Below are positions 49,413-57,274 of a stretch of DNA of 64,000 bases, in pieces; positions within the stretch are counted from its first letter, which is position 1; each line of letters starts with the position of its first letter. A program made the translations under genes and the position numbers. Below the pieces are notes generated by a model. The model was not told the origin of the DNA and did not search any database. It saw only the letters and a program-made list of their open reading frames with translations. The stretch comes from DASQZJ01 sp035638775 (lineage in GTDB: Bacteria > Pseudomonadota > Gammaproteobacteria > UBA5335 > SLRW01). The stretch is from the NCBI GenBank assembly GCA_035638775.1, contig DASQZJ010000061.1, forward strand, positions 1 to 64,000. The letters run 5' to 3'.

Positions 49413-49755
49413 GGGCTTGACCTCCCTCCGCCACCGCCCGGCACGGGCGCATGAATCGCGGTATTCTGTTGCGGGTATGAACTGTTACGCGAGCCTGTCC
49501 GTTCGGGCTCGCCACGGCCCGGCGCCTTGTGCCCGGTCCCCGCGACCGGATCGGCACAGGCGCCGACTTGACGACCCTGAAGGCTCAGGACGAATCTTTC
49601 GGGGCCTCGCCAGACAATGACTGGCTGCAGACGAGACAGCCCCCGCGCCGGCCGCCGGCGCGTCGGGTCACGGGCGCGTGTCGCAGTGGGCCTTCCCGTA
49701 TCCGCGTACCGCGGCGCATGCGACATGCCACCATAGCAACAAGGAGAGTGCCGTT
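49413..49755. other. 343-bp divergent intergenic region
   Basis: Between the TauE-type gene (minus) and the DUF2914 gene (plus). A perfect stem GCGAGCC (49489-49495) / GGCTCGC (49506-49512) with a 10-nt loop is present. TTGACG occurs at 49566-49571 on the plus strand as a possible -35, but no matching -10 is at 16-18 bp. AAGGAG at 49741-49746 is the DUF2914 ribosome-binding site. No protein-like frame is seen. Confidence 0.45.
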
Positions 49756-50565
49756 ATGCACAGGCCGACCATCACCCTGATCACCGCCGCAATACTCATC
49801 CTGGCGAGTGCCGGTCTCGCATTCGCCCAGTCCGACCCGGGCTCGGCCATGCCGTCCGCATCGTCAGCCGCGGAGCAGGGTACGCCGTCCGGCAGTTCCG
49901 CGGGCTCCGCCATGCCGTCCGCCAAATCGGCCGGCTCGGCGATGCCGTCGGGCGGCACCGCGCAGCAACCCGCGGCGGCCGGCAACGGCCAGACGGCGGC
50001 CGGCAAGCCCGAGGGCCGTGTCGCGCACGCGGCGATCACCACCGACATCCAGCAGCGCAAGCCGCAGAACCATCTGACCACTGTGCCCAACAGTGTCCGG
50101 AAGGTCTATTACTTCACCGACGTTCGCGGGCTGCAGGGCAAGACGATCACCCACCGCTGGCTCTATCAGGGCAAGACGATGGCTGCCGTGAAGTTCGACA
50201 TCGGCGGCAACCGCTGGCGCACGTGGTCCAGCAAGACCATGCTTGCCGGCTGGACCGGCAAGTGGACCTGCGAGACCGTCGGCCCGAACGGCAACGTGCT
50301 CAACACCACGACCTTCCGGTACACCCGGGGCGGCAGCCTGCCGGGCGGGAACGCAAGCTCCGGGGGCGCCTCCGCCACGTCCGGCGCATCCGCCGGTGGA
50401 TCCGGGACCACCACGCCGTCCGGGAGCGGGTCCGGCGGCAACATGAGCTCGCCCTCGGCGCCGCAGTCCGGCGGCAGCATGAGCATGCCGCAGAATGGCA
50501 GCGCCAGCCACATGCCGATGCAACAGGGAACGCCCGCAACGTCGAGCCCGTCCCCGTCGGAGTGA
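49756..50565 (+). CDS. exported DUF2914 protein with low-complexity Ser/Gly/Met/Pro-rich flanks
   Basis: 269 residues. A signal peptide (1-24) is followed by a low-complexity stretch with GSAMPS three times (29-34, 50-55, 60-65). The folded domain (about 89-190) is DUF2914: VRKVYYFTDVRGLQGKTITHRWLYQGK, then FDIGGNRWRTWSSKTM and GKWTCETVGPNGNVL. A Ser/Gly/Met/Pro-rich tail (191-269) completes it. The middle domain is usually found in envelope proteins of proteobacteria and may bind sugar or glycan. AAGGAG lies 9 nt before the ATG. It is followed by a long GC-rich stem at 50574 that may end its transcript. Confidence 0.8.
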   Translation: MHRPTITLITAAILILASAGLAFAQSDPGSAMPSASSAAEQGTPSGSSAGSAMPSAKSAGSAMPSGGTAQQPAAAGNGQTAAGKPEGRVAHAAITTDIQQRKPQNHLTTVPNSVRKVYYFTDVRGLQGKTITHRWLYQGKTMAAVKFDIGGNRWRTWSSKTMLAGWTGKWTCETVGPNGNVLNTTTFRYTRGGSLPGGNASSGGASATSGASAGGSGTTTPSGSGSGGNMSSPSAPQSGGSMSMPQNGSASHMPMQQGTPATSSPSPSE

Positions 50566-50573
50566 GGCGCCGT

Positions 50574-50598
50574 GGCGGGCCGGAACTTCCGGCCCGCC
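50574..50598 (+). terminator. 12-bp stem after the DUF2914 gene, terminator-like without T tract
   Basis: GGCGGGCCGGAA (50574-50585) pairs perfectly with TTCCGGCCCGCC (50587-50598) around one base. It begins 9 bp after the DUF2914 stop. Position and strength fit transcription termination or 3' end protection, but no T tract follows. Confidence 0.45.
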
Positions 50599-50627
50599 GC
50601 GCCTGTCGTCCCCTGAGCTGCAGCCTG

Positions 50628-50643
50628 GCTGACCCTGGTCAGC
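50628..50643. promoter_or_regulatory. inverted repeat GCTGACC-CT-GGTCAGC
   Basis: 7-bp perfect arms around two bases, about 185 bp before the epimerase start. Compact symmetry of this size is typical for a dimeric regulator site; none is identified, and the region also carries the terminator-like stem 30 bp earlier. Confidence 0.3.
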
Positions 50644-50828
50644 AGGACACGCCAGCTGCGCGTGTAGCATGTCGTACGCACAATGGCGCAGGGCATTTCC
50701 GGGGCAGCGTCTCTCCCGCCGGCGCCGAAACACGGCCGGGGGTTGGCCCCGCGTCCGGTCGGGTCAGTAGCATGACCGCGAGGACCGGCTGTAACCTCCA
50801 ATCAAGGCAAACGACAAAGGGACGAGTC

Positions 50829-51836
50829 ATGGCGAAGACACGCGACATCTTCCTGCTGGGCGGTTCCGGTTTCGTCGGCCGCCGTCTGGCCGCCGAGCTG
50901 TCGCGCCGCGGACACCGCGTGCGCGTGCTCACCCGCCACGAGGAGCGCTGCCGCGAGCTCAAGGTGCTGCCCACGGTCTGGGTGGATGAAGGAGACCCGT
51001 ACGATTCCGCAACGCTCGCGGCCGAGCTGGAGGGGTGCGACCTTGCGATCAACCTGGTCGGCATCCTCAACGAGACCTCGCATCCGCGCGAAGACTTCCG
51101 CAGCGCCCACGTGGAGCTGCCCCGGCTGCTGGCCGAGGCCTGCCGGCGCAATCACGTCCGGCATGTCCTGCACATGAGCGCGCTGGGCGCAGATGCCAGC
51201 CGCGCCCCCAGCCGCTACCTGCGCACCAAGGGCGAAGGCGAGGCCCAGTACCGACAGCACGGCGGGGAACGGCTGCAGGCCACGATCTTCCGCCCGTCGG
51301 TGATCTTCGGGCCCGGCGACAGCTTCATCAACCGGTTCGCCGGGCTGCTGCGCTGGAGCCCGGGCGTGTTCCCGCTGGCCTGCCCCGACAGCCGCTATGC
51401 CCCGGTCTACGTGGGCGACGTCGCGCGCGCCTTTGCCGACAGTGTCGACAATCGGGACGCGCCGGGCAGGAGCTTCTGTCTGTGTGGCCCGAGGACTTAC
51501 ACGCTGCGCGAGATCGTCGAATACACCGCACGCGTGGCCGGGCTCAGGCGGCACATCGTCAGCCTGGGCGACGGCATGTCCCACGCCCAGGGCAAGCTGA
51601 TGCAGCACTTTCCGGGCAAGCCGTTCACCGAGGACAACTACCTCTCCACGCGCGTGGACAGCGTCTGCCAGGAGAACGACCTCGACTGGTTCGGGATCCG
51701 GCCCACCCCCATGGAAGCGATCGTCCCGGTCTACGTCGGCCATCGCCGCACGCGCGACCGCTACCCGGAGTACCGGCGCATGATCCACGATCCGAACCTG
51801 GAGCCGCCGTCGGCGGTGCACGAGCCGGAGCGGTAG
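50829..51836 (+). CDS. NDUFA9-like NAD(P)-binding epimerase/dehydratase family protein
   Basis: 335 residues of the extended/atypical SDR family. The Rossmann motif is IFLLGGSGFVGRRLAAEL (about 7-24). HMSALGADASRAPSRYLRTKGEGE (about 117-140) and TIFRPSVIFGPGDSFINRF match complex I NDUFA9-type and YfcH-like SDR proteins; the YxxxK is in SRYLRTKGE. The C-terminal domain is helical. Bacterial members are of unknown substrate; a role in quinone or lipid metabolism has been suggested for relatives. The ATG at 50829 has AAAGGGACGAG upstream. cca follows 7 bp later, so the two are probably co-transcribed. Confidence 0.85.
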   Translation: MAKTRDIFLLGGSGFVGRRLAAELSRRGHRVRVLTRHEERCRELKVLPTVWVDEGDPYDSATLAAELEGCDLAINLVGILNETSHPREDFRSAHVELPRLLAEACRRNHVRHVLHMSALGADASRAPSRYLRTKGEGEAQYRQHGGERLQATIFRPSVIFGPGDSFINRFAGLLRWSPGVFPLACPDSRYAPVYVGDVARAFADSVDNRDAPGRSFCLCGPRTYTLREIVEYTARVAGLRRHIVSLGDGMSHAQGKLMQHFPGKPFTEDNYLSTRVDSVCQENDLDWFGIRPTPMEAIVPVYVGHRRTRDRYPEYRRMIHDPNLEPPSAVHEPER

Positions 51837-51843
51837 CCGGCGC

Positions 51844-52998
51844 ATGCAGGTCTACCTGGTAGGCGGCGCGGTCCGGGACGAACTGCTCGGGCTGCCCGTA
51901 CGAGAACGCGACTGGGTCGTGCTCGGGGCCGGCCCGGAGGAGATGCTCGACGCGGGCTACACGCAGGTGGGCAAGGATTTCCCGGTGTTCCTGCATCCCC
52001 GGACCCTCGAGGAATACGCGCTGGCCCGCACCGAGCGCAAGACCGCTCCCGGCTACCACGGCTTCCACGTCTACGCCGGGCCCGACGTCACCCTGGAACA
52101 GGACCTGCAGCGGCGCGATCTCACCGTCAACGCCATGGCCCGCGACAGCGACGGTCGGCTGATCGATCCCTGGGGCGGCCTGGACGACCTGAGAGCCCGC
52201 CGGCTGCGCCACGTCTCCCCGGCGTTCCGCGAGGATCCCGTGCGGATCCTGCGGGTGGCTCGGTTCGCGGCGCGGTTCGCGCCGCTGGGCTTCGAGGTGG
52301 CCCCGGAGACCCTCGACCTGATGCGCTCCATGGTGAACGACGGCGAGGCGGATCACCTCGTGCCGGAGCGGGTATGGCAGGAGATGCGGCGGGCGCTGGG
52401 CGAGCCGGAGCCGGCCCGGTTCTTCCAGGTGCTGCACGAATGCGGCGCGCTCCCGGCAGTGCTGCCGGCGCTGGCACGGCAATACCCGGCCGACGGCGAG
52501 CCGCTGGCCCTGCGCGCGCTGCGGGCCGCGGTGCGCCTCGGCGACGGGGAGCGCGTGCGATTCGCCGCGCTGATGCAGGCTCTCGGCGGACCCGACGACG
52601 CGCCGGAGCTGGAAGCGGCCTGCCGTGCCCTGCGGACCCCCACCGGGCACCGCGAGCTCGCGCTGCTGGCGCTGCGACACCGCGATGCCTGTCACGCGGC
52701 GGGCGAAATGGATGCACAGGCGCTGCTGTCGCTGCTGGAGCATGTCGACGCGTTCCGCCGGCCGCAGCGGGTCGAGCAGCTGCTCGCGGTATGCCGCTGT
52801 GACGCGATCGCGCGCGCCGAGGCCGCCGGTCACCCCGTCGCCGACACGTATCCGGCGGGAGCGCGCGTGCGGCGTGCACTCGCAGCGGCTCTGGGCGTGG
52901 ACACGCGTTCGGTCGCCAAGCGCGACCTGCGCGGTCCCGAGATCGGCGAGGCGATCCGTCGCACGCGTCTGGAGGCGGTGCGCCGGGCGCTGGACTGA
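51844..52998 (+). CDS. cca: CCA tRNA nucleotidyltransferase
   Basis: 384 residues of the class II CCA-adding type. MQVYLVGGAVRDELLGLPVRERDWVVLGAGP opens the protein. The catalytic acidic pair usually read as DxD is ERD here (E at position 21), a conservative change also known in other Cca proteins. GFHVYAGPDVTLEQDLQRRDLTVNAMA and VSPAFREDPVRILRVARFAARF follow (RRD template motif). The C-terminal HD phosphohydrolase domain of E. coli Cca is not evident; the protein is about 30 residues shorter. It repairs the tRNA 3' CCA end. It follows the epimerase gene by 7 bp and converges on uppP with 51 bp between stops. Confidence 0.93.
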   Translation: MQVYLVGGAVRDELLGLPVRERDWVVLGAGPEEMLDAGYTQVGKDFPVFLHPRTLEEYALARTERKTAPGYHGFHVYAGPDVTLEQDLQRRDLTVNAMARDSDGRLIDPWGGLDDLRARRLRHVSPAFREDPVRILRVARFAARFAPLGFEVAPETLDLMRSMVNDGEADHLVPERVWQEMRRALGEPEPARFFQVLHECGALPAVLPALARQYPADGEPLALRALRAAVRLGDGERVRFAALMQALGGPDDAPELEAACRALRTPTGHRELALLALRHRDACHAAGEMDAQALLSLLEHVDAFRRPQRVEQLLAVCRCDAIARAEAAGHPVADTYPAGARVRRALAAALGVDTRSVAKRDLRGPEIGEAIRRTRLEAVRRALD

Positions 52999-53049
52999 GC
53001 CGGGAGGCATGGCGCGGAAGCCGCCGATGAATTCCGATTCCCGGAGGCC

Positions 53050-53844
53050 TCAGGCAAGCAGCAACACGAGGGGTCCGAGCACCAGTCGGTAGATCACGAA
53101 GGGCAGCATGCCGACCCGCTCCAGCAGTCGCAGGAAGACACGGATGCAGACATAGGCGGTCACGGCGGCGACCAGGGCCGCGAGCGCCAGCTCGCCCCAG
53201 GCCACGGGGTGCCCGCCGCGCAGCAGCTCCAGCGTCTCCAGCGCGCCGGCGAGGAAGATCACCGGAATCGACAGCAGAAAGGAAAAGCGCGCGGCCCCCT
53301 CGCGCGTCAGTCCCAGGGCGCGTCCCGCGGTCATGGTCGTGCCCGATCGGGACGCACCCGGGATCAGCGCCAGGGTCTGGGCACAGCCGATCCACAGCAC
53401 GTCGCTCCAGCGCAGCTGGTGCTCCGTCCGGCGGCGCCGCCCCAGGATGTCGGCCAGCCACAGCACGAGCGCGAATCCGATCGTGGCCCAGGCGATCACT
53501 GCCGGCGTGCGCAGGCTGTGCGCCACGAAGTCCCGCAGCAGCAGTCCCGCCAGGCCCACCGGGACGGTGCCCAGCACCACCGCCCAGGCCAGGCGGGCGT
53601 CGCCCGCGGCGCTGCGGGGATCCGGCGCCGCGGCCCAGGATCTCGCCATGCCTGCCAGCTCGGCGCGAAAGTACCACAGCACCGCCGCCAGGGTGCCGAC
53701 ATGGACGGCGACGTCGAACGCCAGGCCCTGGTCGGGCCATCCCAGCAGGTGCGGCACCAGGATCAGGTGGGCGTCGCTGGAGACGGGCAGGAACTCGGTC
53801 AGTCCCTGGACCACCGCCAGGACGATCAGGTGCAGCAGGTTCAT
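53050..53844 (-). CDS. uppP: undecaprenyl-diphosphatase UppP/BacA
   Basis: 264 residues with about eight helices. VQGLTEFLPVSSDAHLIL (about 12-29) holds the conserved EFLPVSS-H catalytic motif, and LIPGASRSGTTMTAGRALGL (about 165-184) the second one (PGxSRSG). It recycles undecaprenyl pyrophosphate to the phosphate carrier used for peptidoglycan and for the aminoarabinose pathway at the other end of the window. It lies on the minus strand 32 bp after the MidA-type methyltransferase gene, probably the same transcript. Confidence 0.95.
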   Translation of the reverse strand: MNLLHLIVLAVVQGLTEFLPVSSDAHLILVPHLLGWPDQGLAFDVAVHVGTLAAVLWYFRAELAGMARSWAAAPDPRSAAGDARLAWAVVLGTVPVGLAGLLLRDFVAHSLRTPAVIAWATIGFALVLWLADILGRRRRTEHQLRWSDVLWIGCAQTLALIPGASRSGTTMTAGRALGLTREGAARFSFLLSIPVIFLAGALETLELLRGGHPVAWGELALAALVAAVTAYVCIRVFLRLLERVGMLPFVIYRLVLGPLVLLLA

Positions 53845-53876
53845 GCGCGACGCTCGCCGGGGGAGTCCGCTCCGGA

Positions 53877-55055
53877 TCAGAGGGTGTGGGTGAGATCCCG
53901 CAGACCGAAGCCGTCCGGCACCGGGACATCGCCGCGGGTGAACGCCATCGCCTTGAACCGCTCGCCCATCTCCGACGGCAGGGTCAGCAGCTTGATCTGG
54001 CGGCTGAGCTCGGTCTGGGCCCGGGTATCGGCCGGATCCACCTCCGCCGCCATCGGTTCCAGTCCCCCGGCGAGCAGGAAATGCGCCTGGGTCGTGTAGC
54101 CTGCCAGCGCCAGCCCGGCTGCCGTGCCGGCATCCGCCAGCGCGCTGAAGTCCACCCAGGCGGTGATGTCCTGCAGACCCGGGTACAGGAACGGGTCCTC
54201 GTGGGCGCGATGGCGGTAGTGGCAAATCAGCGTGCCGCGGTCACGCTGCGGATGATAGTAAGCCGCTCGCGGCAGGCCGTAGTCCGTGAGCAGGACCATG
54301 CCGCGAGCGAGCGCCCCGGTCACCGCGGTCATCCAGGCCGGGAGGTTCAGATCGATCTCGGACTCGTAGTCATCCGGCAGCGCGGGCAGGGACGTCTCCA
54401 GTGCCCGGACGAGCGCCTCGCCCGCCGCCTCGGCGCGCCAGGCGAAGCCCTCTGCGCCCGCCGTGACGCACAGCTCCTGCCAGCCCCCGTGATGGCGGAA
54501 GCGCTTGACCGGGAGCGCGTCGACCACCTCGTTGCCCAGGATCACGCCTTCCACGGGCTCCGCGGGCAGGCTGTCCAGCCACTCCACCCGGGAGGCCTGC
54601 GCCGGGCAGCGTTCGGCGAGGGTCGCCTGCTGGCGCTGGCGCAGCTCGCCGCTCGGCTCGAGGACCAGGTAGCGCACCGGCAGCAGGTCGAGCGCTGCCA
54701 GCTCCGCCAGGATGTCGGCGGCCATGCGCCCGGAGCCGGCCCCGAGCTCCAGGATGGTGCCGCCGCCGAGCGCGTCCAGCACCTGCGCCGCCTGGCGGGC
54801 GACGCAGCGCGAGAACAGCGGCGAAAGCTCGGGGGCCGTGATGAAGTCGCCGTCGGTCCCGATTTTCCGTGCACCGGCGCTGTAGTAGCCTAGTGCCGGC
54901 GCGTACAGTGCCAGCTCCATGTAGCGGTCGAAACCGATGCTCCCCCCGGCCGCCTCGATTTCTTCGCGGATGCGGGCCTGGAGGCGGCGCGAATGGGCCA
55001 GCGCCTCCGCGGGGGGCTCGGGCAGATCCATGCTGGCACGGTAGGATACGCTCAT
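53877..55055 (-). CDS. MidA/NDUFAF7-type SAM-dependent methyltransferase (COG1565)
   Basis: 392 residues. The N-terminal region has IGFDRYMELALYAPALGYYSAG, the family mark, then DFITAPELSPLFSRCVARQ. The SAM-binding loop is TILELGAGSGRMAADILAEL (about 98-117). VILGNEVVDALPVKRFRHHGGW follows. In mitochondria the relative NDUFAF7 methylates an arginine of complex I; bacterial members are of unknown target but widespread. The start at 55055 is not certain: ATG 55031 (MDLPEPP) is also possible. It is divergent from the SDR gene and 32 bp upstream of uppP. Confidence 0.87.
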   Translation of the reverse strand: MSVSYRASMDLPEPPAEALAHSRRLQARIREEIEAAGGSIGFDRYMELALYAPALGYYSAGARKIGTDGDFITAPELSPLFSRCVARQAAQVLDALGGGTILELGAGSGRMAADILAELAALDLLPVRYLVLEPSGELRQRQQATLAERCPAQASRVEWLDSLPAEPVEGVILGNEVVDALPVKRFRHHGGWQELCVTAGAEGFAWRAEAAGEALVRALETSLPALPDDYESEIDLNLPAWMTAVTGALARGMVLLTDYGLPRAAYYHPQRDRGTLICHYRHRAHEDPFLYPGLQDITAWVDFSALADAGTAAGLALAGYTTQAHFLLAGGLEPMAAEVDPADTRAQTELSRQIKLLTLPSEMGERFKAMAFTRGDVPVPDGFGLRDLTHTL

Positions 55056-55082
55056 CTGTGCAGTCGCTCAGGGGACGAAGGC

Positions 55083-55838
55083 TTGGAGAATAATACAGCA
55101 GCGCTGCAGGGCAAAACCGTCCTGGTCACGGGCGCCGCCAGGCGCATCGGGGCCGCCATCGCCACGCATCTGCACGGCTGCGGCATGAACGTGGTGCTGC
55201 ACTACCACGAGTCCGGCACCGCGGCCGAGGCGCTGCGGGACCTGCTTCAGCTGCAGCGGCCGGGATCGGTGACACTGGTGCGCGCGGACATCCGGGACAC
55301 CACCGTCCTGCAGGAGCTGGTCGAGGCGGCCGTGCGGTCCTGGGGCCGCCTGGACGTCCTGGTCAACAACGCCTCGACCTTCTATCCGACCGTCGTCGGG
55401 GAGACCACGCCGCTGCAATGGGACGACCTGATGGGCACCAACCTGCGGGCGCCGTTCTTCCTCTCCCAGGCGGCGCGTCCCCACCTGGCCGCGAGCCGCG
55501 GCAGCATCGTCAACATCACCGACATCCACGCATCGCGCCCGTTGCGGACCCACCCGGTCTACTGCGCGGCCAAGGCGGGCCTGGCCATGCTCACCCGCTC
55601 CCTGGCGCGCGAGCTGGGCCCGGAAATCCGCGTAAACGCCGTCGCCCCGGGCGCCATCCTCTGGCCGGAGCAGGGCCTCGACGACGCCACCCGCACGAGG
55701 ATCATCGACCGCACGGCACTCAAACGCGCCGGCGATCCGCAGGACATCGCCCGGGCGGTGCGCTACCTCGTCGCGGAAGCCGGTTATGTGACCGGCCACG
55801 TGCTGCCCGTGGACGGGGGGCGGTCGGTGGGATGGTAG
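55083..55838 (+). CDS. pteridine reductase-like short-chain dehydrogenase
   Basis: 251 residues of the SDR family. The glycine motif is VTGAARRIGAAIATHL (about 16-31), close to PTR1/FolM-type TGAARRIG; the catalytic set is N-Y-K: VNNASTFYPT, then VYCAAKAG (YxxxK). IRVNAVAPGAILWPEQ and GDPQDIARAVRYLV complete it. FolM and PTR1 reduce dihydropteridines, such as dihydromonapterin, to tetrahydro forms. The best start is a TTG at 55083 with GAAGG just upstream. It converges on the reductase gene across repeat island B. Confidence 0.83.
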   Translation: MENNTAALQGKTVLVTGAARRIGAAIATHLHGCGMNVVLHYHESGTAAEALRDLLQLQRPGSVTLVRADIRDTTVLQELVEAAVRSWGRLDVLVNNASTFYPTVVGETTPLQWDDLMGTNLRAPFFLSQAARPHLAASRGSIVNITDIHASRPLRTHPVYCAAKAGLAMLTRSLARELGPEIRVNAVAPGAILWPEQGLDDATRTRIIDRTALKRAGDPQDIARAVRYLVAEAGYVTGHVLPVDGGRSVGW

Positions 55839-55844
55839 GGAGCG

Positions 55845-56017
55845 GTTTTAGGTTCTAGGTGTTAGGTTTTAGGCAAGAAGCGGCAAACGAAGTTGCCCAT
55901 TCGCAGGCCCCGCCAGGCTGGATAGGCTTGTCAGAAGCACCTTAGCTTGAGGAGGAGCAGGATCTGCGAATACCCCCGGATTCCTCTTTCCCAAAACCTG
56001 AAACCTGAAACGTGAAA
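55845..56017. repeat. nested inverted-repeat island B between convergent genes
   Basis: The left arm has four 7-bp units GTTTTAG, GTTCTAG, GTGTTAG, GTTTTAG (55845-55872). The right arm has three units CCTGAAA, CCTGAAA, CGTGAAA (55997-56017), the reverse complement type. Inside, ATTCGCAG (55899-55906) pairs with CTGCGAAT (55964-55971). The architecture is the same as island A at 48461, with a related but different unit, and it also lies between convergent genes, the SDR and the flavin reductase. It is AT-rich against the local base composition. No frame or known element is recognised in the core. Confidence 0.75.
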
Positions 56018-56046
56018 TCCAAAGCCGACCCGCACGCAGCGCGGGT

Positions 56047-57129
56047 CTATCCGGCCAGCACCGCAGTATGACTCCGGTCCAGGAACTTGTCGAAGTGGAT
56101 GTGGTCGTGGGCGACGCCCAGCTCGGCGAGGATGCCCAGGGCCGCATCCAGCATCGGCGTGGGACCGCACATGTAGATGTGCCGGGAGGCGACCTCCAGC
56201 GCGGACTCCGTCAGGTACTCGGTTACCAGGCCCCGCCGGCCCTCCCAGTCGCTGGTCGGGGACTCCTCGGAGAGCACCGGCACGAAGCGGAAATCCGCGG
56301 GCCAGCGGCGCTCCAGCGCCGCCATCTCATCCAGGCAGTACAGGTCGTGTTGCGTGCGCGCGCCGAACAGGTACACCACGTCCCGCCGTGCCCCGTCGCG
56401 CAGGGCCTGCTCCAGCAACGCCTTGATCGGCGCCATGCCCGTGCCTCCTGCCAGGCAGAGGACCGGCGCCGCGGACGGGCGCAGCCAGAAGTCGCCGTGC
56501 GGCCCCTCCACGCGCACCTTCCGACCCACGCGGTCGGTCTCCGACAGCCAGCCGCTGAATACCCCGTCGGGTAGCAGGCGCACCTGGAACACGACCCGCG
56601 CGGGGGCATCGCCATCCGGCGCGGCGGCGAACGAGAACGAGCGGGGATGATCGATCACCCCCGGCACGGAGAGATCGGCGTACTGGCCCGCCGTGTAGGC
56701 CATCGGCCGGTCCAGATCCACGGTCAGCTCGAGGATGTCATGCGTCGCGCGGCGGGTCGCGGCGATCCGGCCGGTGGTCTTCACTACCGGGTGCACGGTG
56801 GCGGCGGCCTCCGCGGAAAGGTCCAGGTCGTCCACGCGCACGCGCACGTCCGAACGGGGCAGACTCTGGCAGGCGAGAATGTAGTTCTGCTGCAGCTCCT
56901 CGGCACTGAGCAGGAAGCTCTTGTCGGTCAGCTCCCTGACCCGGCCTTCCAGCAACCGGCAGCGGCAGGTGCCGCAGCCGCCGGCGCGACAGCTGTGCGG
57001 AAACGGGATGCCGTTGTCGAGCGCGGCCTGGAGCACGCTGGTCCTCGGCGGCACCTCGACCGGCTCCTCGCGGCCCTCGATGTAGAGCTTCCAGGGTTTC
57101 TTGTTGCGCTTGAACAGGCTGGAGAGCAT
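56047..57129 (-). CDS. plant-type ferredoxin - FAD/NAD(P)H reductase fusion (CDP-6-deoxyglucoseen reductase/oxygenase reductase type)
   Basis: 360 residues. The N-terminal 2Fe-2S ferredoxin domain has C47-x4-C52-x2-C55 (PHSCRAGGCGTCRC) and C87 (ILACQSL). A FAD-binding domain follows (about 110-225, with HPRSFSFAAAP holding the RxYS-like flavin motif as RSFS), then a NAD(P)H domain with CLAGGTGMAPIKALLEQAL (about 231-249) and CGPTPMLDAALGIL near the end. It passes electrons from NAD(P)H via FAD to the cluster and then to a partner such as an oxygenase or dehydratase, which is not nearby. Many gammaproteobacteria have a stand-alone copy. Confidence 0.88.
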   Translation of the reverse strand: MLSSLFKRNKKPWKLYIEGREEPVEVPPRTSVLQAALDNGIPFPHSCRAGGCGTCRCRLLEGRVRELTDKSFLLSAEELQQNYILACQSLPRSDVRVRVDDLDLSAEAAATVHPVVKTTGRIAATRRATHDILELTVDLDRPMAYTAGQYADLSVPGVIDHPRSFSFAAAPDGDAPARVVFQVRLLPDGVFSGWLSETDRVGRKVRVEGPHGDFWLRPSAAPVLCLAGGTGMAPIKALLEQALRDGARRDVVYLFGARTQHDLYCLDEMAALERRWPADFRFVPVLSEESPTSDWEGRRGLVTEYLTESALEVASRHIYMCGPTPMLDAALGILAELGVAHDHIHFDKFLDRSHTAVLAG

Positions 57130-57274
57130 CTGCGCGTCTCTGGTTCGTCCGGGATCCCGCCGACACGGCCGCGCCGCCGCCGCAAGCGCGTGCCGGAATC
57201 GGGATGGATAAGCGACGATGATGCCACACGCGGTGGCGGCCGCCAAAAGGCGGTACGGCGGGCACTTGCGCTTG

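Noticed and set aside
48583..49557. A longer minus-strand frame ending in a repeated LLSFK pattern
   Set aside because: It is out of frame with the TauE protein and only reads through the 15-bp tandem repeats.
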